NCBI GenBank assembly: GCA_012727915.1
Contig: JAAYGD010000001.1
Span: 1-34,762 of the forward strand
Direction: 5' to 3'
Length of the DNA: 34,762 bases
Source: Mycoplasmatota bacterium
GTDB lineage: Bacteria; Bacillota_I; Bacilli_A; RF39; UBA660
Each line of letters begins with the position of its first letter. Position 1 is the first letter of the stretch. The position numbers and the translations under genes were made by a program. Shown in pieces: positions 22,496 to 31,676 of the stretch. The notes under the pieces were generated by a model. That model was not told the origin of the DNA. It did not search any database and saw nothing but the letters and a program-made list of their open reading frames with translations.

Positions 22496-22933
22496 TTAAT
22501 TCAATTTACTCTTTAATATTTCACTTGCTAATTTTGTATCTGCTTTACCTTTTATTTTAGGCATCAATACTTTCATAACATTCCCAAAATCTTTTGAAGA
22601 TATAGCGTTAACTTCTTTAATTGAATCATCTATAATTTTTTCTAATTCTTCATTAGAAATTTGTTCTGGCAAATAACTTAATAATACTTCTATTTCTTTA
22701 TTTAATGTATCTATTGTATCTAATCTATTTGCTTTTTTAAATTCTTCAATACTTTCTTTTCTTAATTTTATTTGTTTACTTATAATATCAATTATTTGAT
22801 TATCATCTAAAGGTTTCATTATTTTCTTTTCTTCAATTTGAACTGCACCCTTTAATAATCTCAAAGTAGCTAATTTTATTTCTTCTTTAGATTTCATTGC
22901 CAAAATTAAATCTTGTTTAATTTTTTCGTTCAT
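22496..22933 (-). CDS. yqeY: GatB/YqeY domain protein
   Basis: IKQDLILAMKSKEEIKLATLRLLKGAVQ, EIEVLLSYLPEQIS, DFGNVMKVLMPKIKGKADTKLASEILK; next to rpsU as in Firmicutes. Confidence 0.92.
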   Translation of the reverse strand: MNEKIKQDLILAMKSKEEIKLATLRLLKGAVQIEEKKIMKPLDDNQIIDIISKQIKLRKESIEEFKKANRLDTIDTLNKEIEVLLSYLPEQISNEELEKIIDDSIKEVNAISSKDFGNVMKVLMPKIKGKADTKLASEILKSKLN

Positions 22934-23145
22934 TAATAATCTCTTCTTCCTTCAGAAGTTTTGCTCTTCTTTTTACTATTTTTAATTGCGTTTTTCTTGG
23001 CTTCTCTTTTTTCTACACCTGGTTTGGTATAGTGTTCTCTTTTCTTATATTCTGAAAAAACACCGCTTTTGGCAGAGTCATTTTTAAATCTTTTGAAAGC
23101 ACCTTCAAAATTGCCATTTTTTACTATTACCTTTGTCATATACAT
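22933..23145 (-). CDS. rpsU: 30S ribosomal protein S21 (probable true start MTKV at 23139)
   Basis: TKVIVKNGNFEGAFKRFKNDSAKSGVFSEYKKREHYTKPGVEKREAKKNAIKNSKKK; GGAGGGG SD upstream. Confidence 0.93.
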   Translation of the reverse strand: MYMTKVIVKNGNFEGAFKRFKNDSAKSGVFSEYKKREHYTKPGVEKREAKKNAIKNSKKKSKTSEGRRDY

Positions 23146-23221
23146 CCCCTCCTTTGCGGTTATAAATTCAAAAAAATTATATCAAACTTTCTTTGATTTT
23201 TCAACATCAAAAAAAGAGAGA

Positions 23222-23416
23222 TTAATTATCTTCTTTCTTTTTTTCCTTGCTTAATACTAATTTACCTTTATAAAATCCACATTCAGTACATACTCTATGT
23301 GGTTTAATTACTGCTCCACAATTAGTACATTTAGTTGTTTGTGATTCTTCTATTTTGTAATGTGTACGACGCATTCTCTTTCTAGTTTTACTAACTCTTC
23401 TAAAAGGAACTGCCAT
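23222..23416 (-). CDS. rpmF: 50S ribosomal protein L32
   Basis: MAVPFRRVSKTRKRMRRTHYK...CTNCGAVIKPHRVCTECGFYKGKLV. Confidence 0.97.
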   Translation of the reverse strand: MAVPFRRVSKTRKRMRRTHYKIEESQTTKCTNCGAVIKPHRVCTECGFYKGKLVLSKEKKKEDN

Positions 23417-23433
23417 AATATCCCTCCTTAACT

Positions 23434-23868
23434 TTAATCTTCATCTACAAGTTTCCAACCATCACCTTTGATATTACTTCTATCTAAGTTTGGACTCAAA
23501 ACTTTAAGTGGAATCTCTAATACAATATTTTGCCATATTAATGGAAGAATATCAACAGAATTCTTATCTATTTTTAAATATTCTTCATTTTCTTTTGATT
23601 CTAAGTCAATTACCTCATATATTTTAATATTAAATGGATAATTAACATCAACCAAAGATACTGAACATGGTAATATCATATAACCATCAATGGACATTTC
23701 TACTATAATTAAATCATCTTGTTCTCTTATAAAACTACCTTTAATATTTAATGGGCTCAATTTTCTAATGTCAGTTTTTTTAATATAACTGTCATCTATT
23801 TTAATATTTTCTTCAAAAGATATTTCATCTATTGAATAATTAAGTAGTTTACTAATATCAATAATCAT
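23434..23868 (-). CDS. yceD: YceD/DUF177 family protein
   Basis: Directly upstream of rpmF; DISKLLN.., LSPLNIKGSFIREQDDLIIVEMSIDGYMILPCSVSLVDVNYPF, C-terminal DRSNIKGDGWKLV. Confidence 0.85.
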   Translation of the reverse strand: MIIDISKLLNYSIDEISFEENIKIDDSYIKKTDIRKLSPLNIKGSFIREQDDLIIVEMSIDGYMILPCSVSLVDVNYPFNIKIYEVIDLESKENEEYLKIDKNSVDILPLIWQNIVLEIPLKVLSPNLDRSNIKGDGWKLVDED

Positions 23869-23959
23869 ATTTCCACCGCTATTACATTATACTAGCATAT
23901 TTATATTTTTGCAACAGAAAAATTATAGTTTAAATGGTATAATCATAATGGAGGCTAAT

Positions 23960-24862
23960 ATGAAGTTAGAACTAATAAACATAAATAAAAGTTTTAGTAA
24001 TAAAAAAATATTAAAAGATATATCTTTTACAATAAATAGTGGTAAAGCAATGGGGTTTTTAGGAAGAAATGGTGCTGGAAAAACAACTACTATTAGAATA
24101 ATAATGGATGTATTTAAAGCAGATAGTGGCTCTATAACAATAAATGATAAACCTTTTTTAAAAAAAGATTATAAAATTGGATATTTACCTGAAGAAAAAG
24201 GAATGTATCAAAAGATACCATTGTTAAAACAATTAGTGTATTTTGGAGAATTAAAAGGATTATCCAAAAAAGAAGCTATAGAAAAAGGAACAGAAATAAT
24301 AAATAAAATGGGATTATCCGAATATCTCAATAAACCTTTATCTATGTTAAGTAAAGGTAATCAACAAAAATTTTTTATTGCGCAATCAATTATAAATGAT
24401 CCAGATATATTGATATTGGATGAACCCTTTGGAGGCCTTGATCCAGTTAATGCTCAAAGTTTAAAAGATATTATTAGAGATTACATTAAAAAAGATAAAA
24501 TTGTAATATTTTCAAGTCATCAAATGTCACACGTAGAAGAATTTTGTGATGATGTTACTTTTATAAAAGATGGAAAAATAGTATTATCAGATAACCTAAA
24601 TAAATTAAAAAAAGAAATGGGAAAAAATAAAATAAAAATTAAATTAATAGAAGATAATGAAGTAGAAAAATTAAATATAATTAAAGATATATTAATAAAA
24701 AAAGAAAATGATTATATAATAATTGAATGCTTAAATAATAAAAAAACTAATGATTTATTATTAGAAATATTAAACTTAAAATTAAACATTGAAGAATTTA
24801 GTAACTATGTACCAAATTTAGAAACTATATTTATAAAAATAGAAGGTGATAAAAATGAATAA
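23960..24862 (+). CDS. ABC transporter ATP-binding protein (NatA-like)
   Basis: FLGRNGAGKTTTIRIIMD, LSMLSKGNQQKFFIAQSI, DILILDEPFGGLDP. TGGAGG SD before ATGAAGTTAGAA at 23960. The ORF track's 23909 start adds 17 upstream aa that look non-coding. Confidence 0.92.
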   Translation: MKLELININKSFSNKKILKDISFTINSGKAMGFLGRNGAGKTTTIRIIMDVFKADSGSITINDKPFLKKDYKIGYLPEEKGMYQKIPLLKQLVYFGELKGLSKKEAIEKGTEIINKMGLSEYLNKPLSMLSKGNQQKFFIAQSIINDPDILILDEPFGGLDPVNAQSLKDIIRDYIKKDKIVIFSSHQMSHVEEFCDDVTFIKDGKIVLSDNLNKLKKEMGKNKIKIKLIEDNEVEKLNIIKDILIKKENDYIIIECLNNKKTNDLLLEILNLKLNIEEFSNYVPNLETIFIKIEGDKNE

Positions 24863-26087
24863 TACTATAAAAGTATTCTTATTTGAATTTAAAAATAAAT
24901 TTAAAGAAAAGACCATTATGATATCATCAATAATAATTTTATTATTAATATTTATTGCAACCTTTATTCCAAGTATAATAAATAACAACAAAAAAACAGA
25001 AGAAGAAATAATTAAAGAGCAAATAGAAGAAATGGAAAATGTTGGTTATATAATAAATGATAAAGATATCGAATCTTTTTTAATAAATGATAAATCAGAA
25101 TTAAAACTCGCAAAAAAATATTCTAATGAATCAGTTTTAATAAATGATATTGAATCAAAAGATATTAAAATTGGTTTTGTAATAATAAATGAAACCAATT
25201 ATAAAATAATTAGATTTGGATCAGAATTTGCATTCTCTGAAGTATATGATTATGGAATAAAAGATAACCTAACAATATACGCCAAGAATAAATTCTATAA
25301 AGAACACAATATAGATCCAATGTTAGTTAGTAATGCAGAAAAAATTGAAATATCATCAACAATACAAGATATCGGAAAAAGTGCTGAAAACAACTTTTTT
25401 ATCGCTTATATAGGTACATTTATAATATATTTTATAATAATTTTATTTGGAGTATCAGTTTCAACAACCATAGCTAGAGAAAAAAATGATAGAACTATGG
25501 AATTATTAATCACAAATACTTCATCAACTAGTTTAATAGTTGGAAAAGTATTAGCTTCTTTAATATTTAGCATCGGTCAAATTATTGCAATGTTATTAAT
25601 AGGATATATAGGAATTCTTTTAAATAAAGCAAGCTATCCACCAAACTTTTTAAATATTTTAGTTCAAAATATATCTCCATCTTTAATTATAATATTTTTA
25701 TTATTCTCATTCTTTGGATGCTTAATGTATTTTTTTGTATATGCTTCTTTAGGATCACTAGTTTCAAAAGTTGAAGATGTTAATAATGCAATAGGACCCA
25801 TTCAATTAATATTTATAACATCATTTATGATATCTATGATAAGTATGAATACCCCTAATTCTTCTTTACTTACAATATCATCTTTTATACCATTTACCTC
25901 ACCTATGGCAATGTTTGTTAGATACTCTATGACCTTAGTACCATTAATAGATGTTATAATATCTCTAATATTACTTATAATTACATCTGTTTTACTAGCG
26001 TATTTAAGTATTAAAATATATAGGCAAGCCACTTTAAATTATGGTAATAAACTATCATTAATAAAAGTATTAAAGAATATAAAGTAG
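24846..26087 (+). CDS. ABC-2 type transporter permease (NatB-like)
   Basis: N-terminal TM, large extracytoplasmic loop, then C-terminal TM bundle FIIYFIIILFGVSVSTTIAREKNDRTMELLITNTSSTSLIVGKVLASL. Confidence 0.88.
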   Translation: MIKMNNTIKVFLFEFKNKFKEKTIMISSIIILLLIFIATFIPSIINNNKKTEEEIIKEQIEEMENVGYIINDKDIESFLINDKSELKLAKKYSNESVLINDIESKDIKIGFVIINETNYKIIRFGSEFAFSEVYDYGIKDNLTIYAKNKFYKEHNIDPMLVSNAEKIEISSTIQDIGKSAENNFFIAYIGTFIIYFIIILFGVSVSTTIAREKNDRTMELLITNTSSTSLIVGKVLASLIFSIGQIIAMLLIGYIGILLNKASYPPNFLNILVQNISPSLIIIFLLFSFFGCLMYFFVYASLGSLVSKVEDVNNAIGPIQLIFITSFMISMISMNTPNSSLLTISSFIPFTSPMAMFVRYSMTLVPLIDVIISLILLIITSVLLAYLSIKIYRQATLNYGNKLSLIKVLKNIK

Positions 26088-27164
26088 GTGTTTATGAAAA
26101 GTACAGGAATAATAATAGAATATAATCCCTTTCACAATGGTCATCTTCATCATTTAAATGAAACAAAAAAAATGTTTAAAGATAATGTTATTATAGCGGT
26201 TATGAGTGGTAATTTTACTCAAAGAGGAGATGTAAGCATAATAAACAAATGGGATAAAACTAAATTAGCGCTTAACTTTGGAGTAGATATTGTTGTAGAA
26301 CTTCCCTTTCATTATGCCACTCAATCAGCAGATTTTTTTTCAAAAGGAGCATTAGAAATACTTAACGAGTTAAAAGTAGAAAATATAGTTTTTGGATCTG
26401 AATCTGGAGATATTAATTTATTATATAAATATGCTTCAAAACTAATTAATGATAATCCAATATTGATTAATAATGAATCATATCCATCAAATATTTTAAA
26501 ATCAATAAATATTGAAAAACCTAATGATATATTAGGTATAACCTATATTAAAGAAATAATAAGAAACAAATATAATATTAAAGCATATACTATAAAAAGA
26601 AATACTAATTATCATAGCAAAGACTTAAAAGAATGTAGCGCAACCAGTATAAGAGAAGCACTAAAAACAAATAAAAAAATAAATGAATATATACCATATA
26701 AATTTAAATATGAAAATTTAAAATTTATTGAAGATTATTATTCTCTATTGAAATATAAAATACTATGTACTGATGATTTATCAATTTATAATGGGGTTGA
26801 TGAAGGATTAGAAAACAGAATTAAAAAAGTAATAATTAAATCTAATTCATTAGATGAATTAATAAATAATATTAAAAGTAAGAGATACACATATAGTAGA
26901 ATAAAAAGAATGTTATTGCACATATTAATAAGTTTCACTAAAACAGATAATGAGAAGTATAAGAATATTAATTATATTAGAATATTAGGATACTCTAATA
27001 AAGGTATTAAATACTTAAATAAAATAAAAAGAGATTTAAATTTACCTTTAATTACTAATTTTAATAAATATAAAGATTTATTATATTTAGAATACAAAAC
27101 TTCTTCAATATATGATATTAATAATATTAATTTTGAATTTAATATGCCTATAAAAAAAGACTAA
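26088..27164 (+). CDS. tmcAL: tRNA(Met) cytidine acetate ligase TmcAL (YlbM family)
   Basis: TGIIIEYNPFHNGHLHHLNETKK, VIAVMSGNFTQRGDVSIINKWDKTKLALNFGVDIVVELPFHYATQSADFFSKGAL, ECSATSIREAL. Confidence 0.93.
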   Translation: MFMKSTGIIIEYNPFHNGHLHHLNETKKMFKDNVIIAVMSGNFTQRGDVSIINKWDKTKLALNFGVDIVVELPFHYATQSADFFSKGALEILNELKVENIVFGSESGDINLLYKYASKLINDNPILINNESYPSNILKSINIEKPNDILGITYIKEIIRNKYNIKAYTIKRNTNYHSKDLKECSATSIREALKTNKKINEYIPYKFKYENLKFIEDYYSLLKYKILCTDDLSIYNGVDEGLENRIKKVIIKSNSLDELINNIKSKRYTYSRIKRMLLHILISFTKTDNEKYKNINYIRILGYSNKGIKYLNKIKRDLNLPLITNFNKYKDLLYLEYKTSSIYDINNINFEFNMPIKKD

Positions 27165-27178
27165 ATAAAAGTCTTTTT
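27154..27178. terminator. Bidirectional terminator between tmcAL and the LRR prepilin
   Basis: AAAAAGAC-N9-GTCTTTTT inverted repeat spanning both convergent stop codons. Confidence 0.7.
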
Positions 27179-28214
27179 ATGATTTCGACCATATACATGT
27201 TTGACACGTTGAAGTATAATTTCCAGCTGCTCTTGAATAAGTTGTTACATAAGAATTATAAAAATTATTTGATATTGAAGTACTTGATACATCTACTAAA
27301 GAAGGCATATTAATATTAACAATTGAATTATTTACAAAAGCCTCTATTCCTATCGAATTAACAGTTGAAGGAATAGAAAGACTAGTTAATTGATTTCCAT
27401 AAAAAGCTCTTTCTTCAATAGACCCTACCCCATTTGAAATAGATAAATTAGTTAATTGATTATTTTCAAATGCTGAAACTCCAATTGTATTTACACTAGT
27501 AGGTATATTAATATTATTAATAATATTTCCACTAAAAGCATATGAAGATATAGTAGTAACACTATTTGGTAATATTATACTTTTTAGAAAATTATTTTGA
27601 AAAGAATTTGAACCAATAGTATTAACTGTATTTGGAATTATTACACTTGTTAGTCCAATATTATCAAATGCAGAAGAACCAATTATCGTTAATGTTTTCC
27701 CTCCTAAAGTACTTGGTATAATTACATTTTTAGAGCAACTTAAATCATATCCAATAACAGTTGCTTCAGTTACTGAACTAGAATAATCAAAACAACTTTC
27801 GTCTACACTTTCTGGAACATTTAAAATACAAATAGAATCTTTTGTAACAGATACCCTCTTTTCATTAAATTCTTTTTTTGCGCACAAAGTACCATTAAAT
27901 AACATAATCGCTACATATCCATTATAAGTAACATAAATAATGCCTTGATCAGGTAAAGTACCATTATAAGGTATTGAATCTCCTACAAATATACCACCTG
28001 AAATAGTATATTTTTTATCTACTGGTACATTAAAAGATAAATCTAATAATCTATCACTAGCAGCTTTAACTAAATTCTCAGCTCCTACTCTAATAGACTC
28101 AATTTGAGAATTTTCTATAACTTTTAAAATTCTCGGAATAGAAATAACTAAAATTATTGCTAACACAACTATAACTGCTAATAATTCAATTAAAGTAAAC
28201 GCTTTTCTATTCAT
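27177..28214 (-). CDS. Prepilin-like protein fused to BspA-type leucine-rich repeats
   Basis: N-terminus MNRKAFTLIELLAVIVVLAIILVISIPRILKVIENSQ (class III prepilin signal). C-terminal ~23-aa repeats: GLTSVIIPNTVNTIGSNSFQNNFLKSIILPNSVTTISSYAFSGNIINNINIPTSVNTIGVSAFENNQLTNL. Confidence 0.92.
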   Translation of the reverse strand: MNRKAFTLIELLAVIVVLAIILVISIPRILKVIENSQIESIRVGAENLVKAASDRLLDLSFNVPVDKKYTISGGIFVGDSIPYNGTLPDQGIIYVTYNGYVAIMLFNGTLCAKKEFNEKRVSVTKDSICILNVPESVDESCFDYSSSVTEATVIGYDLSCSKNVIIPSTLGGKTLTIIGSSAFDNIGLTSVIIPNTVNTIGSNSFQNNFLKSIILPNSVTTISSYAFSGNIINNINIPTSVNTIGVSAFENNQLTNLSISNGVGSIEERAFYGNQLTSLSIPSTVNSIGIEAFVNNSIVNINMPSLVDVSSTSISNNFYNSYVTTYSRAAGNYTSTCQTCIWSKS

Positions 28215-28223
28215 TACTAACTC

Positions 28224-28883
28224 CTAATATAGTTCTTTTTTCTTTTTAGCAACTAACAAAATAATTCCAATAGTACCTAAAGTAATTATTGAAAACGATA
28301 TATAAATATAGTAATCCAAAAACCAATCTAATAATATATTAGATAATTTTTCTTCTTTAATTACAGTAGGTTCTTCTTCTATTTCTTTTTTATTATTTTT
28401 TTCTTCTATATAAGAATTAATTTTTTTTATAAATTCTTCTTCAGAAATTTTAGTATTTACATTTTCTTTACATAAAAAGTATTCTTCATTACCTATACAC
28501 AAATCATTATCCTTATATACATTATAATAAGGTATATTAATAACCTTAGAAGATATATTAAAACCATCACAAACACTATTTGGATTTGAATATATTTTAA
28601 AAGACATTACAGTTCCAGGTATAATACCCTCAATAATATTATTTTCTATAGTATATGTTTCATTATTATAATCAATTACAATATCTTCTATCATATTTAA
28701 AATAGTTACTTTATATAAAATTTCATCTTCATTTTTATACTTTTCTAGTACATAATTAAAATTTAAAGATGCATTTCTTAATTTAGATTTTTCACTTAAA
28801 GTACACATTGGATTTAATGTATCATTATAGCCTAAAACAATAATAGGAAAAATTAAAATTAATAAAAATAATATTTTTTTCAT
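28224..28883 (-). CDS. Uncharacterised secreted/membrane-anchored protein (signal peptide, C-terminal TM)
   Basis: MKKILFLLILIFPIIVLGYN signal; ectodomain with spaced Cys; C-terminal YYIYISFSIITLGTIGIILLVAKKKKELY. Directly upstream of the LRR prepilin. Confidence 0.75.
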   Translation of the reverse strand: MKKILFLLILIFPIIVLGYNDTLNPMCTLSEKSKLRNASLNFNYVLEKYKNEDEILYKVTILNMIEDIVIDYNNETYTIENNIIEGIIPGTVMSFKIYSNPNSVCDGFNISSKVINIPYYNVYKDNDLCIGNEEYFLCKENVNTKISEEEFIKKINSYIEEKNNKKEIEEEPTVIKEEKLSNILLDWFLDYYIYISFSIITLGTIGIILLVAKKKKELY

Positions 28884-28937
28884 AATTCCCCTTATTTTAT
28901 ATATAAAATTATATCATAAATATATCGTTTTGTTAAT

Positions 28938-28968
28938 AAAAGAGAAACTATTAATTAGTTTCTCTTTT
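28938..28968 (-). terminator. Intrinsic terminator downstream of serS
   Basis: AAAAGAGAAACTA-N5-TAGTTTCTCTTTT inverted repeat; overlaps the serS stop. Confidence 0.75.
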
Positions 28969-30237
28969 TATAAACTCTTTTCCGCCCATATATGGTTGTA
29001 ATGCCTTAGGTATTCTAATACTACCATCTTCTAAATAATTGTTTTCTAAGAACGCTATTAAAGCCCTAGGAGTGGCTAATACAGTATTATTTAATGTAGA
29101 TACATATTCATTGTTTTCTTTTTTAACTCTTATTCCTAACCTTCTAGCTTGAGCATCACCAAGTCTTGAACAGCTTCCAACTTCAAAGTATTCTTTTTGT
29201 CTTGGACTCCAAGCTTCAATATCACAAGATTTAACCTTTAAATTTGCTAAATCACCACTACAACACTCCAAAGTTCTAACAGGTATCTCTAACGTTCTAA
29301 AAAAATCTACAGTATATTTCCACATTTTATCATACCAATCAGCTTCTTCACTTCTATCACATAAAACTACCATTTCTTGTTTTTCAAATTGATGTACTCT
29401 ATATACACCTCTTTCTTCAATACCATGAGCTCCAACTTCTTTTCTAAAACATGGTGAATATGAAGTTATTTTTATAGGTAATTCCTCTTTTCTAATAATT
29501 TGATTCTTAAATTTACCAATAACAGAATGTTCTGAAGTACCAATCAAAAATAAATCTTCATTCTCAATTTTATACATCATAGCATTTAATTCTTCAAAAC
29601 TCATTACTCCATTTACAACATCACTTCTAATCATAAAAGGTGGTATACAATAAACAAAGCCCCTATCTATCATATAATCCCTAGCATAACTTAACATTGC
29701 AGAATGAAGTCTTGCTATATCTCCCATTAAATAATAAAAACCATTTCCACTAGTTCTACCAGAACTCTCTTTATCCAAACCATTTACAATATTCATAATA
29801 TCTGCGTGATAAGGTATTTCATAATTTCTAATTATTGGTTCTCCAAATCTTTCTACTTCAACATTTTCACTACTATCTTTACCAATAGGAACTGTTATAT
29901 CTATAATTTGAGGAATAGACATCATAATTTTATCAATTTCACTTTTTATTTCTACTTCTTTAGATTCCAAATCAACCAAATTTTCATTTAATTTAGATAC
30001 TTCTCCTTTTATATTATTAGCTTCTTCTTTTTTACCTTCTCTCATCAATAAACCAATCTTATCACTATTTTGATTTCTCAATTTTCTTAAATTATCAGCT
30101 TCAACCTTAATATTTCTAAATTTTTCATCTAAATCTCTTACTTGATCAACCAGCACTACCTTCTCATCTTGAAATTTTTTTCTAATATTTTCTTTTACTA
30201 ATTCACTATTTTCTCTTATTAATTTTATATCAATCAT
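28951..30237 (-). CDS. serS: Seryl-tRNA synthetase
   Basis: MIDIKLIRENSELVKENIRKK, coiled-coil arm, FYYLMGDIARLHSAMLSYA, LIGTSEHSVIG, SPCFRKEVGAHGIEERGVYRVHQFEKQE. Confidence 0.97.
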   Translation of the reverse strand: MIDIKLIRENSELVKENIRKKFQDEKVVLVDQVRDLDEKFRNIKVEADNLRKLRNQNSDKIGLLMREGKKEEANNIKGEVSKLNENLVDLESKEVEIKSEIDKIMMSIPQIIDITVPIGKDSSENVEVERFGEPIIRNYEIPYHADIMNIVNGLDKESSGRTSGNGFYYLMGDIARLHSAMLSYARDYMIDRGFVYCIPPFMIRSDVVNGVMSFEELNAMMYKIENEDLFLIGTSEHSVIGKFKNQIIRKEELPIKITSYSPCFRKEVGAHGIEERGVYRVHQFEKQEMVVLCDRSEEADWYDKMWKYTVDFFRTLEIPVRTLECCSGDLANLKVKSCDIEAWSPRQKEYFEVGSCSRLGDAQARRLGIRVKKENNEYVSTLNNTVLATPRALIAFLENNYLEDGSIRIPKALQPYMGGKEFIKRETN

Positions 30238-30336
30238 AAAACTCTCCTTATATTCATTATATCTTTATATTTATTAACTTTCAATCCAAAACTTTCTTGG
30301 AGACTTTTCTATTATTCATATTACTCCTTTTCTAAC

Positions 30337-30488
30337 AAAAAAACTTTCATTCCTAAGGAACGAAAGCCGTGGTACCATCCTATTTACTTCTCTTAATATA
30401 ACGGTATTTACCGGAAATGTTTACATTTCACTCAAAAGTAGATTCATAAACTATATATGTTAATTTTCACCAACCATTAACTCTCTAT
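30337..30488 (-). promoter_or_regulatory. T-box leader (tRNA-Ser responsive) upstream of serS
   Basis: Minus strand contains AGGATGGTACCACGG (T-box/antiterminator) at 30367-30381, then terminator CTTTCGTTCCTTAGGAATGAAAG-TTTTTTT at 30366-30337. Stem I region AGAGAGTTAATGGTTGGTGAAAATTAAC...GAATCTACTTTTGAGTG with candidate UCU (Ser) specifier at 30442-30440. Confidence 0.93.
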
Positions 30489-30495
30489 AATACAT

Positions 30496-30864
30496 TTATT
30501 TATTACTATTCTCTCTCTTAGATTTTCCAAAAATTAATTCTTTAGTTTTTTCTAATATACTCTTTCCAGATTGTTTTAGTTCTATTGAGGATTCTTCTTT
30601 CGGAAAAATTCCACAACTCATTTCTAATATGCTCTCTCCAGATTGTCTTGCTTTTTCTAAAAATAGCATTTCCTCTTTAGTCATTCCATAAACACTTTTT
30701 TCTAAAGTACTTAGTTTATTAAATCTTCTTGTTCCTATTTTTTCAATAAAATTTGTTCTTTCAGAAATAGTGAAAGCGTTTTTATATCTTTTTTGATCGT
30801 TTTCACTCATTTTTGAAACTAATGTTTCTTTTTCTTCTTCAGAAAAATAATAACTATACTTCAT
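30496..30864 (-). CDS. Uncharacterised small soluble protein with a duplicated QSG(E/K)SILE motif
   Basis: ORF with good codon structure: ARQSGESILEMSCGIF and LKQSGKSILEKTKELIFGKSK. Located between prepilin peptidase and the serS T-box. Confidence 0.6.
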   Translation of the reverse strand: MKYSYYFSEEEKETLVSKMSENDQKRYKNAFTISERTNFIEKIGTRRFNKLSTLEKSVYGMTKEEMLFLEKARQSGESILEMSCGIFPKEESSIELKQSGKSILEKTKELIFGKSKRENSNK

Positions 30865-30899
30865 CTAATATTCCCCCAACAAAATAATTATATCACTAT

Positions 30900-31664
30900 T
30901 TAATATAATAATCTAATTATTTCTAGTGCAGTTATATTAAAATAACTTATTATTAATGCTCCAACACACAAATAAGGCCCAAATGGCATCATGTGTTCTT
31001 TATCTTTAAAATAATAATAACAAGATATTGGAAAAGCTATAATAGTACCTAAAAATACTGCTATTAAAGCATTTTCCCACCCAAGGAATAATCCTACTAT
31101 AAGCATTAATTTTATATCTCCCCCACCCATAGTTTCTTTTTTAAATACTAAATCCCCAAAAGACTTTACTAAATATAAAAAAGCAAATGGTATTAAAGCA
31201 TCTAATAATATATCTTTATATATTGAAAATCCATTTATTAAAATCATTGATACAACAAAAAAAGTGAAAAACACAAAGATTATTTCATCTGGAATAATCA
31301 TATATCTTATATCAGATACAATTACGATTACTGAAAAAGAAATAAATAATATAGAAAAAAGTAACTCAATACTTAATCCAAATATTAAATATGATAAAAA
31401 GAATAATAAGCCAGTTAATAGCTCAATTAATGGATAAATAATGCTAACCTCTTTTTTACAATTCTTACATTTACCACCTAAAAATATATATGAAAATAAT
31501 GGTATTAATTCTAGTGAACCTAATTTATGATTACAATTAACACAGTGAGATGCAGGAAAAGCAATAGATTCTTTTTTAGGGACTCTATAACCTACCACAT
31601 TGAAAAAAGATCCCATTATTGTGCCTATTATAAAGAAAAACATTGGATATATATTAGTTAACAT
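30900..31664 (-). CDS. pilD: Type IV prepilin peptidase (A24 family, bifunctional type)
   Basis: N-terminal GSFFNVVGYRVPKKESIAFPASHCVNCNHKLGSLELIPLFSYIFLGGKCKNCKKEVS; catalytic Asp motifs SDIRYMIIPDE and GGGDIKLM. Confidence 0.93.
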   Translation of the reverse strand: MLTNIYPMFFFIIGTIMGSFFNVVGYRVPKKESIAFPASHCVNCNHKLGSLELIPLFSYIFLGGKCKNCKKEVSIIYPLIELLTGLLFFLSYLIFGLSIELLFSILFISFSVIVIVSDIRYMIIPDEIIFVFFTFFVVSMILINGFSIYKDILLDALIPFAFLYLVKSFGDLVFKKETMGGGDIKLMLIVGLFLGWENALIAVFLGTIIAFPISCYYYFKDKEHMMPFGPYLCVGALIISYFNITALEIIRLLY

Positions 31665-31676
31665 ATTAATCTCCTA

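Noticed and set aside
23909-23959. N-terminal extension of the ABC ATPase (MQQKNYSLNGIIIMEAN)
   Set aside because: The TGGAGG SD and typical NatA N-terminus support ATG at 23960; the extension covers the likely promoter/-10 (TATAAT).
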